A stretch of DNA of 64,000 bases from Neonectria sp. B-13 (GCA_002682825.1 NOKP01000002.1:4384309-4448308), one strand, 5' to 3'; counted from the stretch's first letter, positions 43,460-53,554 are shown. Made by a program: numbers and translations. Notes: generated by a model from the letters alone, not told the origin.

Positions 43460-46354
43460 CTAGGGGACGAAAATGCGACTGAAGCTGATGACCTCTCGAC
43501 GACAACAGACGCACTTGTCGAAATTGTTCATGGCCAGAGACACGCGGCAGTCGTCGCAGAGGCTCAGACACCGGCAGGGCCAAACGATGATGGTCCGTGG
43601 CGAGCTCTGGCACACAACGCACTGAGGCCCGTCACTGCCGAACCCAGAGCCGCCCTCCTCCCACGAGGTGGAGCTCCCCGCATGCGCAGGTGTTGACTGT
43701 CGCTTGGAGAGAAGTAGCTGTTCCAACAACCGCTCTTCCTCGTCCGCGCTCAGCTTGGTGTTGCGGCTCAACGGCTCCGACGGACGTGCCGGCTGGAGGA
43801 GGCTAGACCCGGGCGTAGTCAGAATCCGAGTGCGCTGCAGCTGCTCCATCCGTCGGAACCTGGACCGCGTCATGATGCCGTCGTTCTGGAGATGGGCGGA
43901 GAGCGTCCTGGCCTCCTCACGTTCCTCTGGGCTAGTGGGATGCAGAAGTCGGGCAAGGTCCGACATCTGCATCGGGCTGTCAATAAAAGGAGTGTTGTCA
44001 CGAGTTGTTCGAGGCGAACGCTGCGTCGGGGTTCGTTGCCCGTCGTCATCGTCTGACTCCCAGCCAAACTCTTCGTCTGTATCCCCACCCGTGGTCGACA
44101 TGGAGACGACACTTGTGGTATCGAAATCATCGTCATCTGGATGGGGCTCAAAGTCGCCGCTGGAGTCGGTCGAACCCCACCAACCACCTTTCAACCAGTA
44201 CGAGTACAGGTCCGTTTCTAATGTTGCCTCGTCCTGATTCCGACTGACTCGTCTGAACTCGGCCTCAACGTCTGTGCCGTCGGATATCTGATTTGGCCCA
44301 TTGTCATTGTAGGCGAACTGTAAACCAGCTCGCTCCCGACCCTCTCTGCGTCTCGGGGGCTTCTTCTGGCTCTTGATGCTCTTGGGATGTCGGGCAAGCC
44401 AAAGAAGCCAGGCTGGCTGGTATCGAATGCGTAGGGCGCCGAGACACCAGAGCAAGCACTTCGCACCCAGTCTAGCAAGAAGTTTGTTGATGCTGAGCAA
44501 GAACTCCAACGCCATGAGCCATCGCGAACTCCTTTCGGCAGCCCCGATGCCCACGCGAAGGCTTCGCTCGCCACGGCCTTTGGGGACCTTTTGCGCTGCA
44601 CGTTCTCTGGCGTATCCGTTGGACGCAATCGCCGGACCCCCTTTCACTGGGATCAAGCCAATGGCGCCAACTTGGTCATATCGTGAGTCTGGCAGGCCAC
44701 CGCCAAGGAACTTTCTCTGCAGCTCCTCAACCTCTCTGAATCGCTCTTCCTCGAGCCAAGTGTGCCGTTTCAGGCCAACGCCGCGATCTTCGTTGAGGTA
44801 AACGGCCTCGCTAGCCATAGTGATGGCACCGAAACCAGTTCGGAGTAGTGCGGTGTAGAAATCCATTTCCCTGGTGATACGAATCTCCGACAGCGACACG
44901 TTTGCCTGCATGTTCTCATGGGCAATATAAATTCGTTGACGGAAGGACATGGAAGCCATGTCTTGGTTAGCCGGAGGGGCCAGAGCAGAGAGCAGCAAGG
45001 CCAGCCCGTAAATGGACAAACATATGACGATGCCAATGAGAACGAGGACATGGGGCACGAAGCCGACAATACAGACAGTTGGAAATCTTAGGAGCCCTTG
45101 AGAAGAGGGATCGTCGAGGTCAAAAGAAATAGCGCTCCACACTATGCTGCCCATGAAGCAAAGTCCCCAGAAGCCCGTGCTAACAAGTCGATATTTGGCT
45201 TGCAGGTCAAGGATGCCCAAGACGTGGCTGGTTATGTGTGTCATGGCCGAGAGGAAAGCAACCAGAAGAACTTCTGGGGGCGTGTTAACTCGTTTCATGA
45301 TCATAGACCGACTTAGGGCGATGGCGCTCCCAAGGGCTGATGTCCCCTCTTCGGCAGGCCGGGTCTTTGTGAACAGACCCCAGCCCAGTTGGTTGCTGAT
45401 TGCAGCATCGGCCTCAGCAAACGCGAGCGACTGCTCAAAGAGGGTCATGCCGGTCTCGGGGGCGACAGGCCGCGCCTGGACTGCACAAGAGACAGTTTCG
45501 AAAAACTGGCTCAGGCAGAAGGTCCCAAAAAGGGGCCAGAGCAGGGACAAGGAGCCCGAAAGGTCACGAGCCGAGCCGGACTCTTCCGGAGGAACCATAT
45601 GAACAGAGAGGCATGATTGCTGGTCGGTAGAAGAGAACAGGAGAGTGGAGCTAAGAGTGTTCAGGAAGACGCTGGTCTGCGAGAACATGAGATCCGAGCT
45701 CTTGCTAGCATTCCCCCAACGCATTTCGGCGAAGTCTGGCGAAGTCTGACATTGAATGGATTGAAGGAGCTGACGAGCCTGCATGACGAGCAGGACAAGG
45801 GGGAGGAATCGAAGAAGGAGGCGAGTCGGCCATCGTAGGCGAAGTCGTCGTCGAGTGGCGGCAAAGATGTGCGTTCGGTTGAGAATGACGGCCATGGCAA
45901 TACAGCATAGGGCCCATTTGCTTGTGGCGTACCCAAACACGCTGCCCAGACCACGGGCACCATCCACAGACAGGCGCGAGGTGGGAGCAATGTGGTGGGC
46001 AGCGTTGGCGGCTAGGTCGTCGATGCCTCCGCTATCAATGCCCACAGAGGCGACAAGGGGCTCCATGATGTTCTGGAATCGGGCGGCAGGATCGAGCAGG
46101 ATGGCACCGGCGTCGGCGGGCTCGGGGACGTAGCGGTGGGCGGGGGAGTCGAGGGTATCGGGGAGAGCGATGTAGGAGCCTAGCTTCTTGACGATTCGGG
46201 GCCCTGCCCAGACGAGGTCCTCGAGAAGCGGCGCATAACGGGTCACGTTGACTGTCCAGGCAGAGAGGTTGTACCACGAGCTGGATATGGCGATCGTGCT
46301 GGCGTTGACAAAGCTCGGCGCGGGCGACGTTGACGGCACGAGCCCGACGGCCAT
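43460..46354 (-). CDS. Asi-type multi-spanning membrane RING E3 ubiquitin ligase
   Basis: One exon of 964 residues. The N-terminus is luminal-looking with sequons (NAS, NLS, NVT). At least six hydrophobic segments lie between about 145 and 470, including WALCCIAMAVIL, LLLRFLPLVLLVMQ, WPLFGTFCLSQFFETV, LLVAFLSAMTHI and CIVGFVPHVLVLIGIVICL. A long acidic, Ser-rich cytosolic or nucleoplasmic region follows. The last 55 residues form a RING: CVVC, WPCRC, LCDDC and CVCC, with Cys where most RINGs have His (CRC rather than CRH). Layout and RING match yeast Asi1/Asi3, inner-nuclear-membrane ligases that degrade mislocalised membrane proteins and latent Stp1/2 factors. The nuclear-membrane location here is inference from the family. 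Confidence 0.83.
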   Translation of the reverse strand: MAVGLVPSTSPAPSFVNASTIAISSSWYNLSAWTVNVTRYAPLLEDLVWAGPRIVKKLGSYIALPDTLDSPAHRYVPEPADAGAILLDPAARFQNIMEPLVASVGIDSGGIDDLAANAAHHIAPTSRLSVDGARGLGSVFGYATSKWALCCIAMAVILNRTHIFAATRRRLRLRWPTRLLLRFLPLVLLVMQARQLLQSIQCQTSPDFAEMRWGNASKSSDLMFSQTSVFLNTLSSTLLFSSTDQQSCLSVHMVPPEESGSARDLSGSLSLLWPLFGTFCLSQFFETVSCAVQARPVAPETGMTLFEQSLAFAEADAAISNQLGWGLFTKTRPAEEGTSALGSAIALSRSMIMKRVNTPPEVLLVAFLSAMTHITSHVLGILDLQAKYRLVSTGFWGLCFMGSIVWSAISFDLDDPSSQGLLRFPTVCIVGFVPHVLVLIGIVICLSIYGLALLLSALAPPANQDMASMSFRQRIYIAHENMQANVSLSEIRITREMDFYTALLRTGFGAITMASEAVYLNEDRGVGLKRHTWLEEERFREVEELQRKFLGGGLPDSRYDQVGAIGLIPVKGGPAIASNGYARERAAQKVPKGRGERSLRVGIGAAERSSRWLMALEFLLSINKLLARLGAKCLLWCLGALRIRYQPAWLLWLARHPKSIKSQKKPPRRREGRERAGLQFAYNDNGPNQISDGTDVEAEFRRVSRNQDEATLETDLYSYWLKGGWWGSTDSSGDFEPHPDDDDFDTTSVVSMSTTGGDTDEEFGWESDDDDGQRTPTQRSPRTTRDNTPFIDSPMQMSDLARLLHPTSPEEREEARTLSAHLQNDGIMTRSRFRRMEQLQRTRILTTPGSSLLQPARPSEPLSRNTKLSADEEERLLEQLLLSKRQSTPAHAGSSTSWEEGGSGFGSDGPQCVVCQSSPRTIIVWPCRCLSLCDDCRVSLAMNNFDKCVCCRREVISFSRIFVP

Positions 46355-47599
46355 GGCCCTATCGGACGGGGTTGGTTCGGGTCTTCGGCGGAGAGGTGGG
46401 GAGTTGGGATGTGTGACTGGCTGCCTGACGGCCTGATTGCCTGAGGGGGGAGGTGGAGAGATGGGGAGCCTGTGGCTCTGTCGGGGGCCGTGATTGTTGG
46501 ATGATTCAGGATGTGTGCGCGATGGATTGGTGAGGAGACATCGTGAAGCGTCGTGCCGCCTGCGATGCCGGATGGAGACGAGACGGGACGTGGTCGATGA
46601 GGTGTGGGTTTGTTGCTGTAGGTAGCGTGTAGCGTGCTGGACGCCAAATTTAGGCGGCCCTGGGGTAACTAATAGTAACCAGAGTGGCCGAGTACCTTAC
46701 GGATATTAGGTGTTGTGTTAGTGACGACCTAGATGACCTATGCCTGAACAGGTACCAGCGAGTCAGGGACCGTCAGCAAGTTGGGTGATGGAGGTCCAAA
46801 TACAGTACCTTGCTGTAATCAGCGGCTGGCTATCAGCCTGCGGAGCCAGCGGAGTTGAGGTTTGAGGTGCGGAGTCGTGCAATTACCAACCCCTACCTAG
46901 CCTACCTGCTAACATGCTATTGTGGTCCACCGTACGCACCCGCGAGTGCCATCGTGCATTAAGCCGCTCAGCAAACAACGGGTCGGGTCACCTATGCCAT
47001 GGACACAGCGAGTACGAATACATGACATTTGCACGTGTACGAGAGAGAGAAAATGCAATATGGTTGGATCTCGTGGTGCTTGTTAGGATGTATGAGTAGT
47101 CTTTGTTTGTGACCGTTCGAAATGTCTACCTCCGACTCCTTCGGCTCTTTCAACGATTGAGTAGTCTGATACTTGACGGCTATGAGACATCGAACATGCG
47201 GTTTTCTCTATTGTTTTTATTTAATTCCACCCGCTGCGCATAGCCTTGCATCTGCTGTTCTGCCCGCCACAAAACCGCATTGGCCGCCTGGTTCCTGTTC
47301 AATGTGTGATGCTAGCATCATGGAACCGAGTTGCACCTGAAGCCATGGCTGGGACCAAAAGGTCCTAGCTTCGGCACGCTGGTTGACTGGGTCTCATATG
47401 CTTCCGAAGCCCAGCGGATAATTGGGGAGTGGCCCGACTGACCTTGTTGTGTCGGCTCGCCGTCAAGCACCCACTGGCCGTCTTGCGTGCTAGATATGAA
47501 GTGCAGGAGACTGTCACGGGTCCGCCATGCTCTTAGCACTTGACTAAGACCTCCTACTTGGCATCTGTATTTGCCCATCCCAGAAAGACAGATCTCCTC
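46355..47599. other. Intergenic stretch between two minus-strand genes
   Basis: About 1.25 kb: the promoter of the Asi-type gene on the left and the 3' UTR of MTR3 on the right. CTAGCCTACCTGC-type words occur near 46895-46910. No supported ORF, tRNA or repeat. Confidence 0.4.
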
Positions 47600-48508
47600 T
47601 CAACCCGCTAGAGCCGCTTCACACAGAGAAGCTGCCACCGCCTGACTACTTCCTTTGCTTGCGTGCACTGCCCGGGCGACAAGCATTCGCTGGAGGTTGG
47701 CGTCGGATGGTGATAAGCTACCCTTGAGCCATAGGTTGGTGATTTCGTCTCGGGATGGGAGGTATGCCACACAACAAGCTGCCAGGATCTCCTTGTGCTC
47801 CGATGGAACTGGGTCAAGCACCATGACCGGCTCATCGCCATCCTTTCCTGGCACGAGTGCGGCAACTCCGCCAGAGACTGTATCCACGCAGTCGATGCCA
47901 GCGTCAGCGAGAGCCGCAGCCGCTACGGTGATGCAACCGCCGAGGACATTCATCATGTCCCATTCCTCAATGCCCTGCTCCACAGCAGCTTGCCGCGCTT
48001 GATCTCCTTCAATGATGGTTACCACAACATCCACGCCACTCTTGGGCCACCGGTCCGCAATCAGGGCGCCTCGGAGGGCCGTCTCCAGATGCGTGCTTAG
48101 ATCTCGCTCGCTAGAATCCCGAAGATAACCCCTCCGTTGCCGAGTCGCGAACGGGGCGAACTTGACGTGGGTTGAGAGGACTATGTGCGGTGAGAATGGA
48201 GCTGATCGTGGCAGAGATCTCGGGCCATGAACGGTGCAGATGAGTTTCATGCCTTTGCTGGCGGATTCATTTTGGGGCTCGATTTCTAGGTACGCCGACC
48301 CGGACGCTGAAGGTGTAACTCCAGCCTTGAGATCTGATGTATTTTCTTAGTCCGTTGCAACTGCATCGTCAGGCGAGATAGGGCTCTTACATTGCGCCCG
48401 GATGCCGTTTGGCGGGCGAAAGCGACTTGGCAGAGGTAGGCCATCTGCCTCAAACACTGGTGGAACGGTTGCACCCCCAGGGCCATTGACTCGTCGACGA
48501 TCTGCCAT
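47600..48508 (-). CDS. MTR3: Exosome core subunit Mtr3 (RNase PH fold, EXOSC6)
   Basis: Two exons, 48508-48391 and 48333-47600, give 283 residues. The 57-nt GTAAGA...CAG intron restores RAQYLKAGVTPSASGSAYLE, the family's first strand. Mtr3 is one of six RNase PH-like ring subunits of the RNA exosome, which processes rRNA, snRNA and snoRNA 3' ends and degrades RNA. Further marks are KLICTVHGPR, VKFAPFATRQRRGYLRDSSERDLS, GCITVAAAALADAGIDCVD and VMVLDPVPSEH. Eukaryotic ring subunits lack phosphorolytic activity. The start MADRRRVNGPGG is clean. The gene diverges from the snoRNA host transcript beginning about 150 bp away. Confidence 0.93.
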
Positions 48509-48895
48509 TGTTGAATGAATAACGCTTGCTTGGCTGTCCCAGATCTCATCCAGCCTTTCGAGAATAGTTTTCACTAAGCGGAGTGGAGGTTCGCCGTCTT
48601 CCCGCTTAGCCCATTCAGCGGTCCGCAAAAGATGCAATAAAGTAGAAATACCGCTTTACCGCAAGGATGAGTCAGCAATGGGCTCCATCTCTTCAACAGT
48701 TCAAAAAGCTCAAATTTTCTGCCCAAGAATCTTCAACTCACACTTCCTTTCCTTCTCTCATCCCCAACACTTGGGATGAAGGACCACGCTGCGGCAAGGC
48801 CCAAGTGGATGATTGCCGCAGGTGGCCTGGAGTATCATCCGGCTTGCTATTGGCATTGTGCTTCAGGTATGTGACGCTCCCGTCTTTCCCCCCAT

Positions 48896-48973
48896 CTCCA
48901 ATGATGATCCTTTTCACCACTGTTCCCGCGACTCCTGAGCGTCTTGAACAACATGCACTACCATCTGAGGTCC
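48896..48973 (+). ncRNA. Box C/D snoRNA candidate 1 (snR55/U33-like)
   Basis: Box C ATGATGA at 48901-48907, box D' CTGA at 48935-48938, box D CTGA at 48965-48968; about 78 nt inside the first host intron. The 13 bases before box D (CATGCACTACCAT) can pair fully, with two G-U wobbles, with the conserved 18S rRNA segment GUGGUGGUGCAUG as I remember it. The fifth base before box D then points at the U methylated by yeast snR55 and vertebrate U33. The terminal stem is weak (two to three pairs). Confidence 0.62.
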
Positions 48974-49149
48974 CTCTTCAACACATCGCGCTTTGCTCTA
49001 GTAGCACCATCCGCCGCCGCGACACGCGACTAACTTGGAATAGACTTAACACGACTAGGCAACTCCATGACAATGCATACCCAAGGACTCCAGCTAGGTA
49101 AGTCATTCACACGGATATTTTTTTGTTTTGTTTCCTTACCTTTCCCCCA

Positions 49150-49237
49150 TGTCGATGATGAGAAAATCTTTCAATCAGTTCTGCTTCTGAACCAAAGTGA
49201 TGACCCCTATTATACCATACCAAGATCTCTGATACAA
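49150..49237 (+). ncRNA. Box C/D snoRNA candidate 2 (U24-like)
   Basis: Complete C/D'/C'/D order: ATGATGA 49155-49161, CTGA 49187-49190, TGATGA 49198-49203, CTGA 49229-49232, inside the second host intron. Flanking TGT and ACA can form a short terminal stem. The bases before box D (ACCAAGATCT) are complementary to the LSU rRNA segment AGAUCUUGGU that U24 (snR24) targets, as I remember it. The +5 rule would place the methyl group on the C of GAUCUU (yeast Cm1437). The D' guide does not match the second U24 site, so identity is partial. Confidence 0.72.
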
Positions 49238-49477
49238 CATTCACACACATTATTTGTTTTCCATCTCTAGCTTGGCTGCTTGCTAACCTTGGAACACCAG
49301 ATTTACCGTACCTAGTCGCATGTCGTTGAGTAGATCTCCGAGTTCACATCACAAAGTAAGTACACACTATGATAAAGAGGATGTCCACGGGTGTGGTTGC
49401 ACATGATGACACAAGTTCTATCCATTCAACGACTTCAACTTGGCCAAGTCACCCTCCCGCACTGTAGTCTCTCGCAA

Positions 49478-49594
49478 GAGAGATGATGACGGTTGTGGAG
49501 TTGCTTAATTCGCGTCAATTCTGACTCCAGTGCTGCGGCTCTCCGCAATCCGTTTTGGGTTGTGGATAGACGCGGCCGGCCGGGCTGACTGAGT
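49478..49594 (+). ncRNA. Box C/D snoRNA candidate 3 (orphan)
   Basis: Third host intron: box C ATGATGA at 49483-49489, CTGA at 49521-49524, and CTGACTGA at 49585-49592. A second ATGATGA lies upstream at 49403-49409 and might be the true box C of a longer RNA or of another snoRNA lacking a clear box D. I could not match a guide to rRNA. Boundaries are uncertain. Confidence 0.42.
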
Positions 49595-49693
49595 ATAACG
49601 GCTTTTCTGATTCCCTCCACATTCCCACATGGCTCCTCTCAATCCTTGAACAATCAAAGGCATGAGCTAACCATTCTTGAAGGAGCCATCGAT

Positions 49694-50804
49694 GTAAGTC
49701 TGTACTATTTATTGTCTATGTTGCACCACTCGTAGGCGGTCCGGTTTGTTCAGTAAAAATACCTGAGCAGGCGGCTGATCGGTCCGTTATTTTCTATGTG
49801 CTGTCGCGCGCTTGCGTGAGCGTGCTTTAAGCTAGCGGCTTCTAATAGAAACAAATATTTTTTAAGATGAAGTCTCCACGTCTGTAGTTGCTCTTGATGC
49901 GTATTGTGATTGTGCCCCTTTATTGTTGTTTGGATTGTACGGCAGACAAACAAGTTTTTGCGTATTTTCAGGGGATGAAGTTGATCCTTTGATGGACACA
50001 ACCATTCTTTGCAAGACGTGAGAACTCGTAGATGGTGCTGAGTTATCCTTTTGGTCTCATCAAGCAGAATCGTTGTAATTTATGAAAACCTGGCTTTGAA
50101 TATCCAGCTTGTGTGTGCTGTCCGTAATATGACATGGCGATGTACATCATAACGCAGTGGAGATGCAGTGTTGATTATTACCTAGGAGTCTACAAAGTAA
50201 TTAATCTACGGAGTGACGAGTCTGCGTCTATTGAGGCTGTCACTCAAATACCTGAGGTTTCCGAAGGTGCTTGTTTGGATAAGCTGGGTTGCTTGACAGG
50301 GCTCCAATTAAATCCTCCCAGACCTAGACGAGCCTAGCTGTCCGTGCTTAAGGCCATGGCGCCCTGGAACGTAGGTACCTTTGGACTTCGGTTTCAGGGA
50401 TCACTTCGTTCAATTCCCTGAGGCTACTTGGTCCTGGTACGCCGCCTTAGAGCCACCTTTCTTCCACAATTCCCCTCGTTGCGTTGCTTGGCCTTGCAAG
50501 CCCTTGAACGATTGCACACGACGACGGACGACTTGCGACGACTTGTGACGACGGCGATATAGAGACAGCGATAGCGACAACGGTATAGAACGCCGTCGCC
50601 CCTTCACTACCGACCGCGCAGCCCCTGTATCGTGGCCACTACGGACTCTTGACAACCCTCTCCCATTTGACCTGTGGCCTCGACGACTTAGGCTCGCAGC
50701 TCGCATCTTGCAGCCTGCAGCCCGCAGCTTCATCATCTCATCTGCTTCGAGTTTGAGTGCGACCCAAAGACGCGCTGGGGCGCCCCCTGCGCAAAGGCTG
50801 CTCA
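49694..50804. other. Intergenic region upstream of ANP1
   Basis: About 1.1 kb. The left part may contain more host-gene intron or exon sequence (GTAAGT at 49694). The right part (50400-50804) is a leader-like stretch with CGACGACGG and TCGCAGC repeats. ORFs on the minus strand here look like shadows of this skewed composition. Confidence 0.4.
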
Positions 50805-52640
50805 ATGCCTTCCTATGACTTGCCCACCAATTCCAAAATGATTCCCCGGCATCATACTGGCGCCTTCTCCAATGGCTATCCGCGCGGGAACACGTTCGAC
50901 ATCTCCCCTCATAGGTAAACCCAACCATCAGCGCTCTGTCCCATTTCCTCTCCATTCGCTGACTTTCAAATCTGGAACAGGTTCCAGCCTCGAGCATCGA
51001 CTCCCGCCCAGCGACGGCGCAAGAAGCTCCTGGTCCGCCTCGCCGTTGTCCTCACCATCCTCCTCGTTTTCAGCCTCTGGCTGTGGCCATCAAGCCCCGT
51101 TGCGTCCCTCGTCTCTTTCGGCCTCCTCTCCACCGGCGGCGGCCTCGAGCTTGAGACAGTCCGATACTATGACTTGACAAATGTCCAGGGCACTGCTCGT
51201 GGCTGGGAGCGCGAAGAGCGGATTCTGCTCTGCGTGCCCCTGCGCGATGCCGAACCACATTTATCCATGTTCTTCTCCCACCTCCACAACTTTACCTACC
51301 CTCATCATTTGATCGATCTGGCCTTCCTCGTCTCCGATTCGAAAGACCGAACCCTGGAGGTGCTGTCGCAGAACCTGGAGGCAATCCAAGCAGACCCCGA
51401 CCCGAAGCAGCCCTATGGCGAGATTTCCATCATCGAAAAGGACTTTGGCCAGAAGGTAAACCAGGATGTTGAGAGCCGTCACGGCTTTGCTGCACAGGCA
51501 AGCCGAAGAAAGCTGATGGCCCAGGCCCGCAACTGGTTGTTGAGCGCTGCCCTGCGACCATACCACTCCTGGGTGTACTGGCGAGATGTTGATGTGGAGA
51601 CGGCCCCTTTCACCATTCTTGAAGACCTTATGCGACACAATAAGGACGTTATCGTTCCCAGTTAGTACAGCAGTTGCGACACAATGTTTGGAAATACTGA
51701 TCAGCGTACAGATGTTTGGCGGCCTTTGCCAGACTGGCTCGGCGGAGAACAGCCATACGATTTGAACTCATGGCAGGAATCAGAAACGGCACTGGCCCTA
51801 GCTGATACCTTGGATGAGGATGCCGTCATTGTTGAAGGCTACGCCGAGTATGCTACTTGGCGTCCTCATCTTGCCTATCTTCGTGACCCCTATGGTGACC
51901 CTGACATGGAGATGGAGATCGACGGAGTCGGAGGTGTTAGTATCCTAGCAAAGGCCAAGGTATTCCGGTCGGGTGTTCACTTCCCAGCCTTCAGCTTCGA
52001 GAAGCATGCTGAGACAGAGGGATTTGGCAAGGTACAAGATCCGATACTGTCTATTTCAGAGCTTCATTGCTAACATAGAGACTACAGATGGCCAAGAGAA
52101 TGCGCTACTCTGTTGTGGGCCTTCCGCACTACACTATCTGGCATTTGTACGAGCCTAGCGTGGACGATGTCAAACACATGGAGGTAAATTTCATCTTTGA
52201 TACGGCTGATATGTCCTGTCCTTTTGGAAGCGCTTCTCTTTTGCTAACTGTCGACTCAGGAAATGGAGCGAGAGAGGCTGGCGCGTGAGAAGGAAGAGGA
52301 AGAGAAGAAGAAGAAGGAGCAAATGATTAAAGAGGAATTCAGCGATACGAGAGGTGAGTGGGAAAAGGACAAGCAAGAGATGAAAGAACTCGAGTCCCAG
52401 CGGGCGGCGGATAAAGACTCGGCCAAGCCTCCGTCCGAGGGGGAGAAAAGCCCTGGTCAGCCTCCCCAGGATCAAGGGGAACCGGGCAACTCACCCAAGG
52501 AGGCGGACTTGGCCAACTCACCCAAAGAGGATAAGGAGTTGGCGAAAGCTCCCGAAGATGCGGCCGTGAAAGCCGATGCAGTTGCGAAGGCAGCAGACCA
52601 GGAGGTAATGGCCGAAAAGAATGACAAGGTGGCAGCTTGA
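50805..52640 (+). CDS. ANP1: Anp1/Mnn9-family mannosyltransferase (mannan polymerase II subunit)
   Basis: Five exons, 50805-50914, 50981-51660, 51712-52031, 52088-52183 and 52260-52640, give 528 residues. Anp1 with Mnn9-type partners forms cis-Golgi alpha-1,6-mannan polymerase complexes. A type II signal anchor spans about 53-73 (LLVRLAVVLTILLVFSLWLWP minus its ends). The catalytic domain shows ERILLCVPLRDA, HHLIDLAFLVSDS, and the metal-binding DVD in YWRDVDVETAP (D239, D241). Further marks are IVPNVWRPLPDWLGG, YAEYATWRPHLAYLRDP, and SYEKHAE-like FSFEKHAETEGFGKMAKR. The last 125 residues, from EMERERLAREKEEE on, form a charged helix followed by a Pro/Lys/Glu/Asp-rich tail that the yeast protein does not need. 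Confidence 0.92.
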
Positions 52641-53554
52641 GAGGATCTTGAATCCCGATGAGGACACAATGCTCTCTGCCATGGTTGTCTACTCTTTTGC
52701 AGCGTCTATTTGTACAATACAAGGCATGGAGGGAGGTCAAGGTAGACTTGGGAAGTGGGCCTCACACCATCAAGAAATGCAGGCTGGCTTGCGGGAGGCG
52801 GGATGGTAACTCCCTACCTTATCCCGCAGTGTAGAAGGCGTCCGGTACAAGGGAACTGATTACAGAAATAAACAGAACGAATCACATATGAGATGAGTCG
52901 AATATTCGGGGTGTCCAAAGAGTGATACCTTTTTCTGTTCGAGGTGCATGTTATCGTGCGTGTCGTTGGCATGAGCTTAACGATTGTAGTCAGACAGAAG
53001 TTGCGGGTTCCTCCAGTAGCCGTTCAGAAGAATGTTGAACTGGTAAAGACGCAGGTACCTACCTGTAGGTTCACGTCCCCCACTGAACTGTGCGCCGGAA
53101 GAAAGTACCGGGCTACCCGTGAGCGCTATTTTGTAGGTATACTGTGCTACTGTGTAGCATAATTCAGGGGCGAATAACCACCCCAGGCAGGGGCAGCGGC
53201 GAGGCTCGCACGCCGATCTGATGACAGGCAGCCAATCAGGGAGTGGCTGGGACGACACCTTGGAGAAAGACCCAAGCTTCACCAGATAGCTACTTCACTT
53301 GCGCACCTACTGGCAACACCACAACCAGCACCTAAATTTGGCATCGGCCGAGAGGACACAGTATTAAGGACGTCTGAATGAATCTGTTCGAATTTGAGGT
53401 CCATCACTCATAGCCAGGCTGGTCCATCCCGGCCTCCGATCCGTCCTCCCTCTCCTCGCGCAACACCCCGATTCCGAGCTCAGGAAAGTCGCCCAGCCGC
53501 TTGACCCTGACGTCTGTCCACGAGCGCCGACGCCGACGCCGCACGCCGCAGATC
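52641..53554. other. Intergenic region between ANP1 and the ARF-GEF gene
   Basis: About 910 bp. An 11-codon uORF (53378-53413, MNLFEFEVHHS) precedes the ARF-GEF start. The large minus-strand ORF at 53404-53988 is antisense to the first GEF exon and has no independent support. Confidence 0.45.

Larger units (their letters stand above)
48660..49693 (+). ncRNA. Spliced non-coding snoRNA host gene
   Basis: Strong splice signals on the plus strand divide this stretch into short exons with no continuous reading frame: roughly 48660-48866, 49002-49097, 49271-49355 and 49683-49693. Donors are GTATGT at 48867 and GTAAGT at 49098, 49356 and 49694. Acceptors end at 49001 (CTCTAG), 49270 (CTCTAG) and 49682 (CTTGAAG, with a GAGCTAAC branch site). 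Each of the three introns holds at least one box C motif (ATGATGA) with following CTGA boxes. Intronic snoRNAs in a non-coding host is an established fungal arrangement. The transcription start, the 3' end and the last tiny exon are uncertain. The 145-codon ORF crossing the first intron has no protein-like features. Confidence 0.65.

Noticed and set aside
48667..49101. 145-codon ORF over the first snoRNA host exons
   Set aside because: It reads straight through a good intron and a box C/D RNA, and its translation has no protein-like pattern.
49940..50045. Further snoRNA right of the host gene (GATGAAG, GATGG words)
   Set aside because: No proper box C and box D pair.
50410..50997. 195-codon minus-strand ORF over the ANP1 leader
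   Set aside because: Arg/Ser-rich translation of a skewed CGACGACGG leader that overlaps the real first exon of ANP1.
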